DNA from: Gentiana macrophylla
Taxonomy: Eukaryota; Streptophyta; Magnoliopsida; Gentianales; Gentianaceae
NCBI GenBank assembly: GCA_026214975.1
Contig: JAOBSW010000755.1
Span: forward strand, 1-64,000
DNA length: 64,000 nt
Reading direction: 5' to 3'
Shown here: one piece after another, positions 11,491 to 22,065 of the stretch
Layout: every line of letters starts with the position of its first letter
How positions within the stretch are numbered: the stretch's first letter is position 1
Position numbers and translations under genes: made by a program
The notes under the pieces: model-generated
What the model was told of the DNA's origin: nothing
Seen by the model: the letters and a program-made list of their open reading frames with translations, nothing else
Databases searched by the model: none

Positions 11491-11559
11491 TCAAATATGT
11501 GATTGAGAGAGAAAGGGTTTAATCCTTTATATTTTCTATTTTAGGAAATAAATTTTTTG

Positions 11560-11622
11560 ATCGGAATAGGAATCAAACCAATCGGTTAATAGCCGACCGC
11601 TCTACCACTGAGCTACTGAGGA
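11560..11622 (-). pseudogene. trnN-GUU: Degenerate plastid tRNA-Asn gene
   Basis: The minus strand reads TCCTCAGTAGCTCAGTGGTA, GAGCGGTCGGCTATTAACCG and then ATTGG, matching plastid trnN through the T-arm, after which it diverges. The anticodon position reads ATT where the plastid gene has GTT, a transition of the kind expected for a decaying plastid insertion. Confidence 0.8.
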
Positions 11623-12626
11623 ACAACGGGAGATTCGATCTCATAGAGTTCAAATCTTTCGAATTTAATAAGTAAAAAGATCCATGGATGAAGATAAAAA
11701 GGAGGTTTCTAATCGTAACTAAATCTTCCATTTTTTATTTGTAGAGAAGAAATAGAATCAAAATAGCTATTAAATGGTGACTTTGGTTTACTAGAGACAT
11801 CAACCTATTATTAGCTCGGTAGAAACAAAATACCAGAAGTTCCTATAAATATGGGAAATGCCCTACCTTTGAGTGCGGTTTGAACTATTGATTTACGTAA
11901 TTGGAAGTAACCAATTAGGTTTACAACGAAACCTAGAAATCGATCACTGATGCAATTTGAGTCCCTCTACAGGATAGACCTCAATAGAAAACTGAAGAGT
12001 AATGGCAGCAAGTGATTGAGTTCAGTAGTTCCTTATATCAAATTATTGACTCTAGAAATATAGTAATATGGAGAAGACATGTTCAAAAAACAAGATTCTA
12101 TAGATCCGAGGTAACCCTCTATCTATATCTATACCCTCCAATTGTTTCAAAACTTTGATTTGTATCGGGACCGCGGATCCATATATCCGTGTATATGCTC
12201 CAGCGCGCCCTTATGTACGAAGAAAGTGGTAAAGGATTAGTCATAAATCATACATAATCAATGGATTCATGAGAAAGTAAAATCCCTCAACGGTGTATTG
12301 TGACTAATAGAGGGATCAAATGGTATAGTAACTTGATAAAAGAGAATATATAGTTTATCTAGTTTACTTATTTTTTCTATTTAATAGTAGGTAAATGCAT
12401 TCATTTCCTATGCATTGACCCGATCTATATCATTTTTTTCTCTCATTCTCTCATCCTTCCGTTTATCTACATTTTTCTTCTATCTTTTTTTTTACAAAGC
12501 TTTTTCTTAAACAAAAAGATTTGACTGCTACAAAGGTGTGATCATTATATTACATTTTGGCTGATTTTTAAATTGAGATTCTATATATAACATCCCAAGC
12601 TCCTCCTCAAACTCGCTCTTTAAGGT

Positions 12627-12665
12627 GGGAACAAAAACTTATTAGATACTGGAGTCAATGGTATC
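12627..12665. repeat. Perfect 14-bp inverted repeat next to trnM
   Basis: AACTTATTAGATAC and GTATCTAATAAGTT flank an 11-nt loop, forming a perfect 14-bp stem 10 bp beyond the 3' end of the trnM copy. It resembles the stem-loops at plastid transcript 3' ends. Confidence 0.7.
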
Positions 12666-12675
12666 TAATAAGTTC

Positions 12676-12720
<45 letters not shown>

Positions 12721-12748
12721 AATACTCTAACCGCTGAGTTAAGTAGGT
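12676..12748 (-). pseudogene. trnM-CAU: Near-complete plastid tRNA-Met (elongator) gene copy
   Basis: The minus strand gives a 73-nt sequence beginning ACCTACTTAACTCAGCGG, with anticodon loop TTTCATA and ending AATCCAATAGTAGGTA; acceptor ends ACCTACT/AGTAGGT pair fully. It is the same length as plastid trnM(CAU), with few differences visible (AGTGG to AGCGG, GGCGGG to GGCGAG). It could fold as a tRNA, but as a nuclear insertion its expression is doubtful. Confidence 0.85.
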
Positions 12749-13195
12749 CATTTCTCAGACTAATGAGTCAGTACCGTTATCGCCTAAATGAAATAGTAAA
12801 GTCCGCCTCAGTTTAACCCGATATTTTTAAAGAACACCTCTGAGAGTGAGACATTGTATTGTGTCTATGTAGCGATTGGACGTAAACGCCAACTCGTGGC
12901 ATTTGGGAAGGAAGCGGACTTTTGATGGGTCATATTTTTGTCGAGAAGAGTCTCTAAATCTTTTATCCGGTGCTAGTTTATATATATTTTTGAATATGAA
13001 CAAAAAAGAGGGGACGCGAAAGAGCTGCCTGGTGATCCCTAGGTTGCAGCACGTCCAGTCTTAACTCCTCGCGCCGCTGCCGCCGTTTATAGGACCGACC
13101 GACGCCGGCTCACCAACTTCACTTACCTCTATGGGAGGCTCGCTCCAGGCAGGTTCGGATCACTTACAATACCTTAGCTAGCGTTCCGGGAGAAT

Positions 13196-14030
13196 GACGT
13201 CATTTATTACATAATTCGGCTACACAACTATTTAGCTACTCATGATGGGATTGAAAAATGAAATAACAATGAAAGCAATAATCAATAACATAATCAAATA
13301 ATTGAAAGACAAAGAAATAATTACCATAAAAGATGAAACATTGAATTGTATGAAAATCTCCTTCAAAATATGAAATCTTGGATCGCGAATTGAAAATCTA
13401 AGCTATGAAAGTTGTATAGAGTTGCTAGGAATTAAATCTATGATCTGAGGATTGAAACAACGTTTAAACTAATGGAAATCGCCCTAAAATCGCCCCTAAG
13501 AAACCCTAAAACGTCTAAGTACTGAATAGATATCATATGGGATCGAAAAATAGGGTTTTTATAGGTTTTTGCCGCATCCCGACCGCGAACATGCTTTTGT
13601 GGCAAGGCAAATGCTCGTTTTCCTGAAAAGCCAACTCTCTGTATGAAAATTTGCTCCGTAAACGCTAGTTTGACCTAAGCTTCAGTATTTTCATCATAAC
13701 TTCACTTCTAGGGCTCCAAATGAGATGATTCAAAATGAGTTGGAAAGCTCGTTCAATCCTCTACAACTTTCATCAAGACAACTATTCCTGAAAATGTCTC
13801 CAAGTGTGACCAAAATGCCCCTGAAGTGACTGGTTCAGATTTCGTCAATGATTCTTCACTCCTTTCTCCTCCTTGGCCCCAAATCTCATTCTTTCTCGAG
13901 ACTCTCTTCCTTATTCTCGACCTTATACATCAATCTAAGCCTGAAAACAAAGACACGAACACGACATAATATACATTGTGAAACAATATCAAAATATCAA
14001 AGAACATCTTTGTCTCTTATTTCTGCTTAA
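13196..14030 (-). mobile_element. Diverged Tat-type LTR relic, minus strand
   Basis: Shares the order of landmarks with LTR A but is strongly diverged: TTTAGCTACTCAT, ATTACCATAAAAG, GAAAATCTAAGCT, then GGGTTTTTATAGG, then GTTGGAAAGCTCGTTCAATC and CTACAACTTTCAT. The latter blocks are commonly seen in plant gypsy LTRs. Neither end nor target duplication is clear. Bases 14031-14640 that follow hold nothing I can identify. Confidence 0.45.
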
Positions 14031-14649
14031 AGTAACGAAACCAACCTCATTCGTGCTTGACCAGTTTGTTCCATCGTTGTTAGTTCTTGATGTGATGAAA
14101 ATTGAATATATACATATCTTCCCCTGAAATAACATAAGAAATTAAAGGTACTCTAACAATATATAATCTCAAAGTGGTCCAGTTTCTTCATTAGATATTG
14201 AAATTCTAAACATATGGTTTTTTTCTTCATAATAGACACATACACAAACACTAGTACACAGTCATACACGAACCTTACAATTTGGTTGAACATTGGAGTA
14301 GAATTTCAAGGCGCGCATACAATTTGAAGGAATATCTTTCATCTGGAGGAGAGACTACATGAAAATAAGATTTATAAACTATTACAAAATGTATCAAGAA
14401 GTAGCTTAAACTATTCTTCCTACATTAGAATTCTTGTCTGAATCAACACATTCATTTAGCAAAAAAAAAAAAACCCGCAAAGGTTTTTTGCCTCAAGCAT
14501 TACAAGTTTGATTATGACCCCAAATGGTTGGAACAACTGGAGTAAGTCATTCTCGCAAAAGCCTTCACAAGAATAAAATGATGCAATGAGTTATCACTAC
14601 ACCTGTCTAATAAAAGATCTTTTATACGGTACTACTACTTTTTGATTTG

Positions 14650-15122
14650 TTAATTCCTCACTCCCATGATACATGAATTATGTCTCCTCCGTCGCCGCCG
14701 ATTGATGATGGTGCAAATACGTATGTAACTGATATGGGAAGAAGAAGAAGAAGAAGGGGAGAAGGCTGCTGCGTTATTGGTCTTGAGTAAGTCGAAGCGA
14801 GGATGGGCAAGTGGCTTCGTGAGTAGGTCGGTGAGCTAATCCTTCGAACTGAGAAACGAGATGGAGATACGCTTGGAGGCAACTAATTCACGGACATGAT
14901 GAAAGTCAATTTCAATGTGCTTAGTGTAGGCATGGAAGACCGGATTGTGGGCAAGGTAGGTGGCCCCGATATTGTCACACCATAAAGTCAGCGGTGAGGG
15001 CGGAGGAATTTGCGTTTCGGTTAAGAGACTACAAAAGAACTTCAGCAGCGGTATTTGAAAGTGTCTTATATTCGGCTTCCGTATTTGAAAGTGTCTTATA
15101 ATGTTGTGAGAGAGGGGGAACC
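14650..15122 (-). pseudogene. Copia RNase H C-terminal relic
   Basis: The minus strand from 15165 to 14836 encodes the copia RNase H end: [20 protein letters not shown] then [15 protein letters not shown] and [10 protein letters not shown]; a further stretch resembles the LTDLLTKPL tail. A short segment (GACACTTTCAAATAC...) is tandemly duplicated upstream. Gag, integrase and RT are absent: RNase H follows almost directly after the primer-binding site of the 156-bp LTR, so the interior was deleted. Confidence 0.75.
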
Positions 15123-15124
15123 TT

Positions 15125-15136
15125 GCTCCGATACCA
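15125..15136 (-). promoter_or_regulatory. Primer-binding site (initiator tRNA-Met) of the copia relic
   Basis: The minus strand reads TGGTATCGGAGC, one mismatch from the canonical copia primer site TGGTATCAGAGC, and lies three bases inside the LTR end at 15140. Confidence 0.8.
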
Positions 15137-15139
15137 TAT

Positions 15140-15295
15140 TGTAAAGTGAAACAAATACTTTTCATTGAATTGCAATGTGTTTACATCTAGATATATATAG
15201 CCACATATGGCTTGGCCAACAAGTAAATGATAAATACCAAAATATAAAATACAAATGTTTAAAAAAATTAATCCTTATCGATAATATCTTCAACA
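15140..15295 (-). mobile_element. Short (156-bp) copia LTR
   Basis: Minus strand starts TGTTGAAGATATTATCGATA and ends TTTCACTTTACA, directly followed by the primer-binding site. It includes a TATATATATC promoter-like run near 15190. No matching second LTR was found on the far side of the RNase H relic. Confidence 0.7.
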
Positions 15296-15699
15296 TGCGT
15301 GTTCATCTTTCACCTGTTTCAATGTGAATAGCGTGTTCATCATTTGTCAAATAATAAGGGTATTTTGTTCCAGCCAATATTATTTGTCCTTATTGCAACT
15401 AAAAAAAAATGTGGATTAAAGTTCAATATAGGAGAGAAATGTGGATTTATAACTAATTTTTCCATTTTATTTCGTTTACTTTGAAGATTTGAAGGCATAC
15501 CGATTGCGTACTAAAATAATATTATATTCAAAGCCTACTTCAAAAGACTCAAATATATTTTGTCACGGACTATAATAAATAGACTTAATCAAAAAAATTG
15601 CTCTATTTATTTTTTTTTTTTCAATTTTAAAGTTTTATATAATTAATATTTTCGGTGTTACAATGCCTACGCCTTTTGGGGTCTTTTATTTATCAGTCA

Positions 15700-16015
15700 T
15701 TAATATACATTATAACAATAACAAGATCTTTTTGTGACTAAAATTATCATCATAAATATTTCTAGTTTTCGTCACTAATGGTTTTGTGACGAAAACGCTT
15801 GTCACCATTTGTTGCGTATATGGGGACTTTCGACAAAACATAATATTCATCACCAAAACATGTTCTCTTGTGACTAACTGTAATATTCGTCACCAAAGCT
15901 ACCTAGATCTTTGGTCAAACTTTATCATTTATCACCAAAAGACCTTTAATGTGACAATATTTTGTCAGAAAATCAAAATTTATCACTAAATCTTTGTTGT
16001 CACCAATGGGTAGAA
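15700..16015. repeat. Cluster of TCGTCACC / GTGACGAAA short repeats (transposon subterminal region?)
   Basis: Forms of TCGTCAC(C)AAA, TTATCACCAAA, TTGTGACTAA and GTGACGAAAA recur at roughly 30-60 bp spacing in both orientations, as in subterminal regions of plant CACTA-type DNA transposons. No terminal inverted repeat or transposase is visible, so the class is uncertain. Confidence 0.4.
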
Positions 16016-16312
16016 ACAAAATTTTGCATTAACGCCTATTATTGACCAACACGTTGTCCCTAGTTTCTTGTCTATAGCAGTCAAAGTTCACCGGTGTCTT
16101 CATTCTTTTTCCTCCCAAGTTGGGCCACCTTTAATTTTTGGGGTGAGTTGTTCGAGATCCCATTATTTCTTTTAATTATAAAGTTTTACATTATTATTTT
16201 TCCGGTGTTACAATGCCTACAGTTGTTATAAGTCGTTTATTTGTCGGTCTAAAATCTACGATACTTGACTGTACAAATATACTTTTGTAGTATAGACCCC
16301 ATTTTCACCTAG

Positions 16313-16318
16313 TACGTA
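16313..16318. other. Candidate Stowaway excision footprint (TACGTA)
   Basis: At the position where the paralogous copy carries TA-MITE-TA, this copy has TA-CG-TA. CG is the last dinucleotide of the MITE right end. Mariner/Stowaway excision typically leaves the duplicated TA plus a few terminal bases. Confidence 0.45.
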
Positions 16319-16433
16319 CTTTAGTTAGTAAAATATAATTTTTAATATGAAAAGAAACCTATCCCTATCAAGACAATGTCTTTGATGTACTTTCTTTTTA
16401 GCTCTTAATTTTTTTATTTACTTTGAAAATTTC

Positions 16434-16866
16434 AAGGCATATCGATTTCAAGACATATGGAGTTTGAAAGGCCCTTACGGCGGTAAACATTTTATTTGGA
16501 TGTTATGTCATGATGCCTTACTGGTTAATAAATGTCTGTATCGGTGATGTGTGTTGGATTCTAACATTTGTTGGGCTTTTAGATCTGAAGAAGAATCTTC
16601 GCTTCATGTTATTCGGGCTGCTCCTGGCCAAAAGCCGCCTGGGATCAAGTTTTGGATCCTACCAACAAGTTAGACTTTTTTGCTGTTGCCGGCCCTAAAG
16701 CTTGGATCGCTTTTTCCCTCAAAATGACTCAGAATGCTACGGAAGCCCCAAAATTGAGATACTTGTGGCGAGAACTTACCTATTGTATTTGGTATTGGTG
16801 TAACAACCAAATCCTCAGAGAAGGAGGTCCCCGACCCCTCCGCACATCTTCATTGCACAAGCGGTA
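16434..16866 (+). pseudogene. LINE reverse-transcriptase zinc-binding (zf-RVT) fragment, copy 1
   Basis: In changing frames the segment encodes SLKGPYGGK-like start, a Cys-rich CVLDSNIC... region, a HVIRAAPGQKPPGIKFWIL-like stretch, and the tail AGPKAWIAFSLKMTQNATEA, PKLRYLWRELTYCIWYWCNN, QILREGGPRPLRTSSLHKR. This is the C-terminal part of LINE ORF2-type proteins (zf-RVT). It is frameshifted and 5' truncated, with no RT catalytic region. Confidence 0.65.
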
Positions 16867-17013
16867 GAGAGAGCAAGGAATATTAGGCTAGTCTGGGGAT
16901 TGGAAGATCAATAAGGTTCTATGTACATAGTTGCTTTTTCAGTTGAAAAGTTTTGTGAACAATTGCTTTAGAGATTGCAATAAACTATATCATTTTGTAA
17001 TAAAAAAAATGAC

Positions 17014-17500
17014 TTGTAATAGTGATTGAAACTATGCTGCTAAGTCTGGTCAGTTGAGTATAATACTCAGCTGAGTCTTTGGGAATTTATGATCTGGTCA
17101 GCACAACATTGGGCTGTCTGATGAGTCTGGTGTTCAATTGAAGGAAGTCAGCAGAGTAGATCAACCTGCTGAGTATGGTTTGCTGAGTTGGTTCACAACA
17201 TTACTTGAGGAACACGTTTTCATGGTTTTCCGTTTTCGTGAATGTTACTTCTAGGGTATTTCATTCTTACCGGTTTGGCTAATAAGGCGGTTAGGGTTAG
17301 ATTCCTAAGGCCTATAAATACCATATATAATGCATGTAAATTGTAACTTTCTCATGATAATAAAATACTTCTTGTTTGTACGTAGAGCAAGGTTCAGGTT
17401 ATCAAGAAATTTGTTTATCTGTCTAAAGCAAGGTTGATATGCGCCAAGTTCATAATTGACGCTAGGATTTGGGATCAACGCAAGCTTTATGGTGAGAAAG
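17014..17500 (+). mobile_element. Probable copia LTR and leader upstream of decayed gag
   Basis: A promoter-like structure precedes the gag at 17501: TATAAATA at 17313-17320 and AATAAAATA near 17359. The segment 17040-17200 is rich in a CTGCTGAGT/GTCAGC-type short motif. I could not find a second copy or a clear primer site, so LTR limits are unknown. Confidence 0.45.
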
Positions 17501-19545
17501 ATGTCTACTCTAAATGTTAAAATTGACAAGTTTACAAGAAGAAACAGTTCTAGTCTGTGGGAGATCAAGATGCGTGCTTTGTTGAAACAACGGGGATTAT
17601 GGGGTCCACTATCCAAATCAACAGAAGGAAGTAATGCTGAGAGAGCCAGTCTGGAGGAGAAAGCATACTCAACATTATGTTGTGCTTGTCGATGATATTT
17701 TCACAAAAGTGGTCAAGAGGACACAATATAGAATCTGTGGTCTAAGCTTGAGAGTCTCAGTACATGACAAAGTCTCTAACCAACAAGTTTTTATTGAGAC
17801 AACGTTGGTTCAGTTTAAGGATGTATGAGGGCACTCAGCTGAGAGAATATCTTAATTGGCTGTACACAATATTGCTGGACCTAAGGAATATTGATGTGAA
17901 CATTGAAGATGGGGATGCATCATTGATCTTTTTAGTGTCATTGCCTGCATAATATGAGAACTTTGTGCAGTCCTTTTTTTGTTGGAAAGGACTCGATGTC
18001 ATTGGAGGATTTGAGGTCATCACTCCGTGCCCGAGAGCTATGCCACAAATCATCAGTTCTGCATGCACAATCACCATTGGATTGGTGGGCAGTGGAGTCA
18101 GCAGGGGATCATGTAATCCTAGAAAGAAGAAATCCAAGAAGGGTTCCAAGGGTCCAAAAGCAAATGTTATATGTATTTACTACAAGGAGCAGGGGCATTG
18201 GAAAAATGAATGTCCAAAGATAAAGAAGCACCAGGGAATTGAGCAGGGCACTATTGCTTTGGCAGAACAAGACACCAACTCTAAAGAAGATCTGGCTTTA
18301 GCAGTTTCAGAGTCAGTAGGGCACAAGGATGTGTGGATTATGGACACTGAAGCATCTTATCATGTGTTTCCAAATAAAGAGTGGTTTTCAACTTAAGAGT
18401 AGGTGAATGGAGGCCATATTGCTATGGCTAACAACAAGGTCAGCAAAATAGTTGGAATTGGCTCAGTTTAGTTGAGGACGCATGATGGAAAGTTCTGCAC
18501 ACTGAAGGAGGTTAGGCATGTTCCACAGATGAGCAAGAATTTGATATCATTGAGTCTTCTTGACAGCAAAGGGTTCAAGTTCAGGGGTGAAGGTGCAGTG
18601 GTGAATGTCTATAAGAATTCAATTGTGATTCTAAAGGGTATCAGATAGAAGACATTGTACAACCTACAAGGGTCTAATATATCAGGTTCTACTGCTGTTA
18701 TGTCATCAGAAGTTCACAAGTCACAGCTGTGAGATTGGGTAGTATGGGTGATAGAGGGATAATAATCCTCTCTAAGTCTAATCTACTTGGGGGACATTAG
18801 GTCAAGAAGCTAGAATTTCGATAACACTACGTGTTTTGGAAGCTACATAGGAGCAAGTTTCCTAAAGCAATTCACATCACAATAGTGATGCATTCAAACA
18901 CTTCAAGCAGTGAAACGCATTTGTTGAGAATCAGACTGGGAAGAAAATCAAGAGACTCAGAACTGATAATGGACTAGAATTCTATTGGTCTATGTTTGAT
19001 GAATTCTGTAAGAATGAAGGCATTGCTAGGCACCACATCATCAAAAATACTCCACAATGTAATGGTGTTGCGAAAGGATGAATCAAACTCTTCTGGAAAG
19101 GTCAAGGTGCATGCTCTCTAATTTTAGTTTGGTAAGAAGATTTTGGGTAGAGGCTGTCAGTACATCATGCTACTTAATCAATAGGGGGTCTCACACTGGT
19201 ATCAAACTCAAAACACCACTTGAGGTTTGGTCAGGTTAACTTGTAGATTACTTAGGGCTAAGGGTTTTTGGAAGCACAATCTAATATAATGTCAGTGATT
19301 GTAAAATAGAACCAAGATCCAAGAAGGGAGTATTCGTAGGATATGGAGATGGAGCTAAGGGGTATAAAATATGGTCATTAGCATGAAATAGGGTTATATA
19401 TACTTACCAGGAGTGTAGTCTTTGATGAAAATTCTATGCTTAACTCATCTGTGAAGGCCACATCTGAATCTGAAAATGGATCTGAAACAGAGAAGATTGA
19501 CAAATTGGTGGAGTTTCAAGTAGAGTCAGCGGAATTGAAGAGCTT
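17501..19545 (+). pseudogene. Decayed copia gag-protease-integrase
   Basis: Gag begins at the ATG at 17501 (STLNVKIDKFTRRNSSSLWE, then IKMRALLKQRGL). A CCHC knuckle reads CIYYKEQGHWKNEC near 18173, with the first cysteine pair broken. A protease-like DTEASYHVF follows near 18343 (DS replaced by DT). Integrase traces include RLRTDNGLEFYWSMFDEF near 18955 and KNTPQCNGVAKG near 19045. Many stops and frameshifts are present and RT is absent. The relic ends near 19545, where a gypsy RT piece begins. Confidence 0.75.
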
Positions 19546-19763
19546 AATTTATGCAAAGTTCATAAAGTGTGAGGTTTGGTTTGACAAATTGCACTTTTGA
19601 GGATATTGTTTCTGTAGGTGGTTATATGGTAGATCCAACCAAGGTTTAAGTAGTGGTTAAATGGCCACACCCTAACTAACAACATAAGTACAATATTTTC
19701 AAGGTTTGGTTGAACACTACATGAAGTTTGTAAATGGTTTTTCTTTAAATGGTATATCTCTAA
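19546..19763 (+). pseudogene. Gypsy RT relic, 5' part (split by solo LTR)
   Basis: Reading through stops gives LYAKFIKCEVWFDKLHF, YMVDPTKV-like and LVEHYMKFVNGFSLNGISL, the connection region between RT and RNase H of Ty3-gypsy chromovirus-type polymerases. It is interrupted at 19763 by a solo LTR and continues at 21694. Confidence 0.7.
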
Positions 19764-21693
19764 TGTAAAACCCCTCACCTCTTTGTAAGGGTAATTTAGT
19801 CAATTTGGAATTTGTGTTTCCTTTTCCTTTTCTTTTTATGTTTTCCTTTCCTCTATTTCCTTGATATCCTACCTAAGGTTGTATAGGACCTAAAAATGCT
19901 CCAAGACAGCCTATAATACATAATGTTCACATTTTTGGAGTTTTGTGAGAATCTGTCTTAGTAAACGGTCGTCGGTTAAGTCACCTAGACAAGCCTCAGA
20001 CGTGTCCTGCACAGCCCAGATAAGCCTAAGACATGCCGGGACACTCGGCTCACTGAACCGAGCACAATGGTCGGTTAAGAGACCTAGTTTTGCTCCCCCG
20101 GCTTAGTTTTGATCGTTCTAGTTCGTGTCTACAGATCAGAGCCTTAGTTTCCAAGCAGATCCTGATTTAAGAGCAGTTCCGGACCTTGTTTCTTCTCAAG
20201 AAGGTAATTATTAGTCCCTTGTTAATTCATAGTTTGATCGTTTTAAGTTTGGGATCTTGGCCTTTGATGTTAGGGTTTTGGTTGTTGTAGGTTTTAAGGG
20301 TTCGAAGGCTAGTCGTAGTTCATTTGTTGTTTGGTTTCATCTCGTTTAAATGGTAAAGTGTTCTTCTTATCAAAACATTCCATTTTTGGTTTAAATATTA
20401 TGCCTTGAAGTTGTTTTGATTACTATTTTATGCTAAACTGCACAAAACTAGACATAATTAAATCTTGCCAGGTACTTGCCAAACTGTGTTTTAAGAACGT
20501 TATTCTATTTTCTATCTACTTTTTTTGTAAACTGTTTTATGTGTTTTGGTTTCGTGTAATAATGGAGATATATAGGTTGAGAGTGTGGTGTTGTTATGGC
20601 CTTTGTATGTTCTTGTAGGTTAGATATGGTTTTGAACATAATCTTAGGTGCTTTATGTGCTCCTGTTTGTTCATATTTAGTGACCTAACAATGTATTGTA
20701 CGGAGTATCATGGGTACTCATGTCCTGTGTCGGAGGTATGGGTAGCTATATTAGCCATGTCGTCCTTAAGACGGCGTATTTTAAGGTTTACCTTAGGTAC
20801 CTTAAGTCCCAAATTGGAGGTATGATTAGTCATATTAGCCGTGTTGCACCGAACCCTTATATTATGTTTATAAAGTAATGAACATAAACATTCAAGACAA
20901 GAACAAAGATATGTTAAATAAGTAGACATGAAGTATGAACATGTACAAACATGTTATGGATAGTAGACAACCAAAGTACGGGTTAGTAGATAGATTACGT
21001 AAGTTGATCAACAGGCTAAGCGCTGTAACTAAGTAATTAATGAAACGAACATTACGTGCAATATAAACTAATGTAGTAAGTATGAATGTTTCCCGTGTAT
21101 TTTAAGTAACTATTTCAGCGTATCTTTCGTTTACGCTTTAAAGTTATGCTTTAAAGGTGGTTTTCTTGACGTTACATGTAATGTTCTTAAGCAGTTTTGT
21201 GAAAGTGGATAAAGTAGATTCATGTCTTGTCTCCCAGTTTATGACAACCACGAATCTCCATTTTGATCTTCTTTTCCCATCGAGCATTCGGCCAATGCTC
21301 ACACATTTGGATTAAGAAGGTTGCATGTACATGCTGATTTGATGACGAGCTTGGGGTGCTAGCCTAGGATGGAGCTATGGAGTTGTTTATGTTTTAATTT
21401 CTATTTGTAGTTTTTCCTTCTTTTCAGACAAGTGAGTTGTAATGAATAATAGTATTTGCTTTCAGTTATTTATGACCTAGTTTGACAGTATTTGTATTCT
21501 GGTTGTGGTTGTTTTGCAAGACTATGAGGGTCTATTTCCCGAGTCTTCAGCTTGTTTTCTTTTGCGTGAATCTTTTATTACTCTGATATGACACGAGACT
21601 TACGTGAGATTTAGGGTTTACTATAAATGTGATGTGTCAAACGTCTCGTGTCAAGATAATGACTCGGTATATATCTGGGACATGGGCGTTACA
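19764..21693 (+). mobile_element. Solo LTR (gypsy, chromovirus-like), 1930 bp
   Basis: Starts TGTAAAACCCCTCACC and ends GGGACATGGGCGTTACA, terminal forms common in Del/Tekay-type LTRs. It splits the gypsy RT relic, and the flanks are tctaa and tctta, a five-base target duplication with one mismatch. No internal region is present. A diverged repeat of about 120 bp occurs within it (GTACTCATGTC... GGAGGTATGGGTAGCTATAT and GGAGGTATGATTAGTCATAT near 20730-20840). Confidence 0.8.
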
Positions 21694-21823
21694 TCTTACA
21701 GGTCTTACTCAAAAGAATGTCAAGTTAAAATAAAATGGAGAATGTGAGAACGCCTTTCAGGAATTGAAGGAGAAGTACCAAAATGTTTTTGTTCTGAATG
21801 GGCATAGAACCAATTTGCACCTA
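21694..21823 (+). pseudogene. Gypsy RT relic, 3' part
   Basis: Continues the RT/RNase H connection directly after the LTR: LTQKNVKLK, stop, NGECENAFQELKEKYQNVFV. Homologous to the conserved KLTQK...F.W...CE.AFQELK block of gypsy polymerases. It fades into the duplicated segment near 21800. Confidence 0.7.
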
Positions 21824-21826
21824 GTA

Positions 21827-22063
21827 CTCTCTCCGTCCCATAATATAAGGCCTTTTGGCCATTCACACAGTTTAAGAAATCTCGAAAATGAGTTACTTTT
21901 TAATAATTCAAGACAAAATATTGTATTGTTTTTTGGGACTGAATAATAATATTGTATTGTTTTGTGTGAAAATGCATTTAATATTGCATTGAAACGTGAG
22001 AAACCTTATATTGTGGGACAAAGACAAAAAACTAAAAGGACTTATATTGCGGGATGGAGGGCG
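21827..22063. mobile_element. Stowaway-type MITE (Tc1/mariner), 237 bp
   Basis: Left end CTCTCTCCGTCCCATAATAT and right end (complement) CGCCCTCCATCCCGCAATAT are terminal inverted repeats of the Stowaway type (CTCCCTCCGTCCC). It is flanked by TA on both sides (21825-21826, 22064-22065) and is AT-rich with no coding capacity. Confidence 0.88.
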
Positions 22064-22065
22064 TA

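Larger units (their letters stand above)
6990..13195. other. Nuclear insertion of rearranged plastid DNA (NUPT mosaic), interrupted by a solo LTR
   Basis: Short pieces of plastid genes follow one another in an order and orientation not found together in a plastid genome: 16S, rpl16, ycf2 (plus), ycf2 (minus), 23S (minus), psbE, 16S, trnF, trnN, trnM. Pieces carry substitutions and small deletions, so the block is old. Stretches between named pieces (for example 7000-7330, 8515-8990, 11640-12600, 12750-13195) look plastid- or possibly mitochondrion-like, but I could not assign them to genes. Edges are approximate. Confidence 0.75.
16290..17010 (+). repeat. Duplicated segment, copy 1 (paralogue of 21800-22755)
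   Basis: Shares with 21800-22755 the chain CACCTAG, AAAATATAATTTTTAA, AGAAACCTAT, CAAGACAATG, CTTTGAT, GTACTTTCTTTTT, TTTCAAGGCATA and the LINE fragment that follows. Copy 2 carries a Stowaway MITE where this copy has TACGTA. Confidence 0.75.

Noticed and set aside
12840..13195. atpA or a mitochondrial gene fragment
   Set aside because: A few residues (CVYVAIG-like) suggest atpA, but the similarity stops at once; GC-rich sequence to 13180 could not be assigned.
15700..16015. Complete CACTA transposon
   Set aside because: Short repeats suit a subterminal region, but no CACTA/TAGTG termini, target duplication or transposase could be seen.
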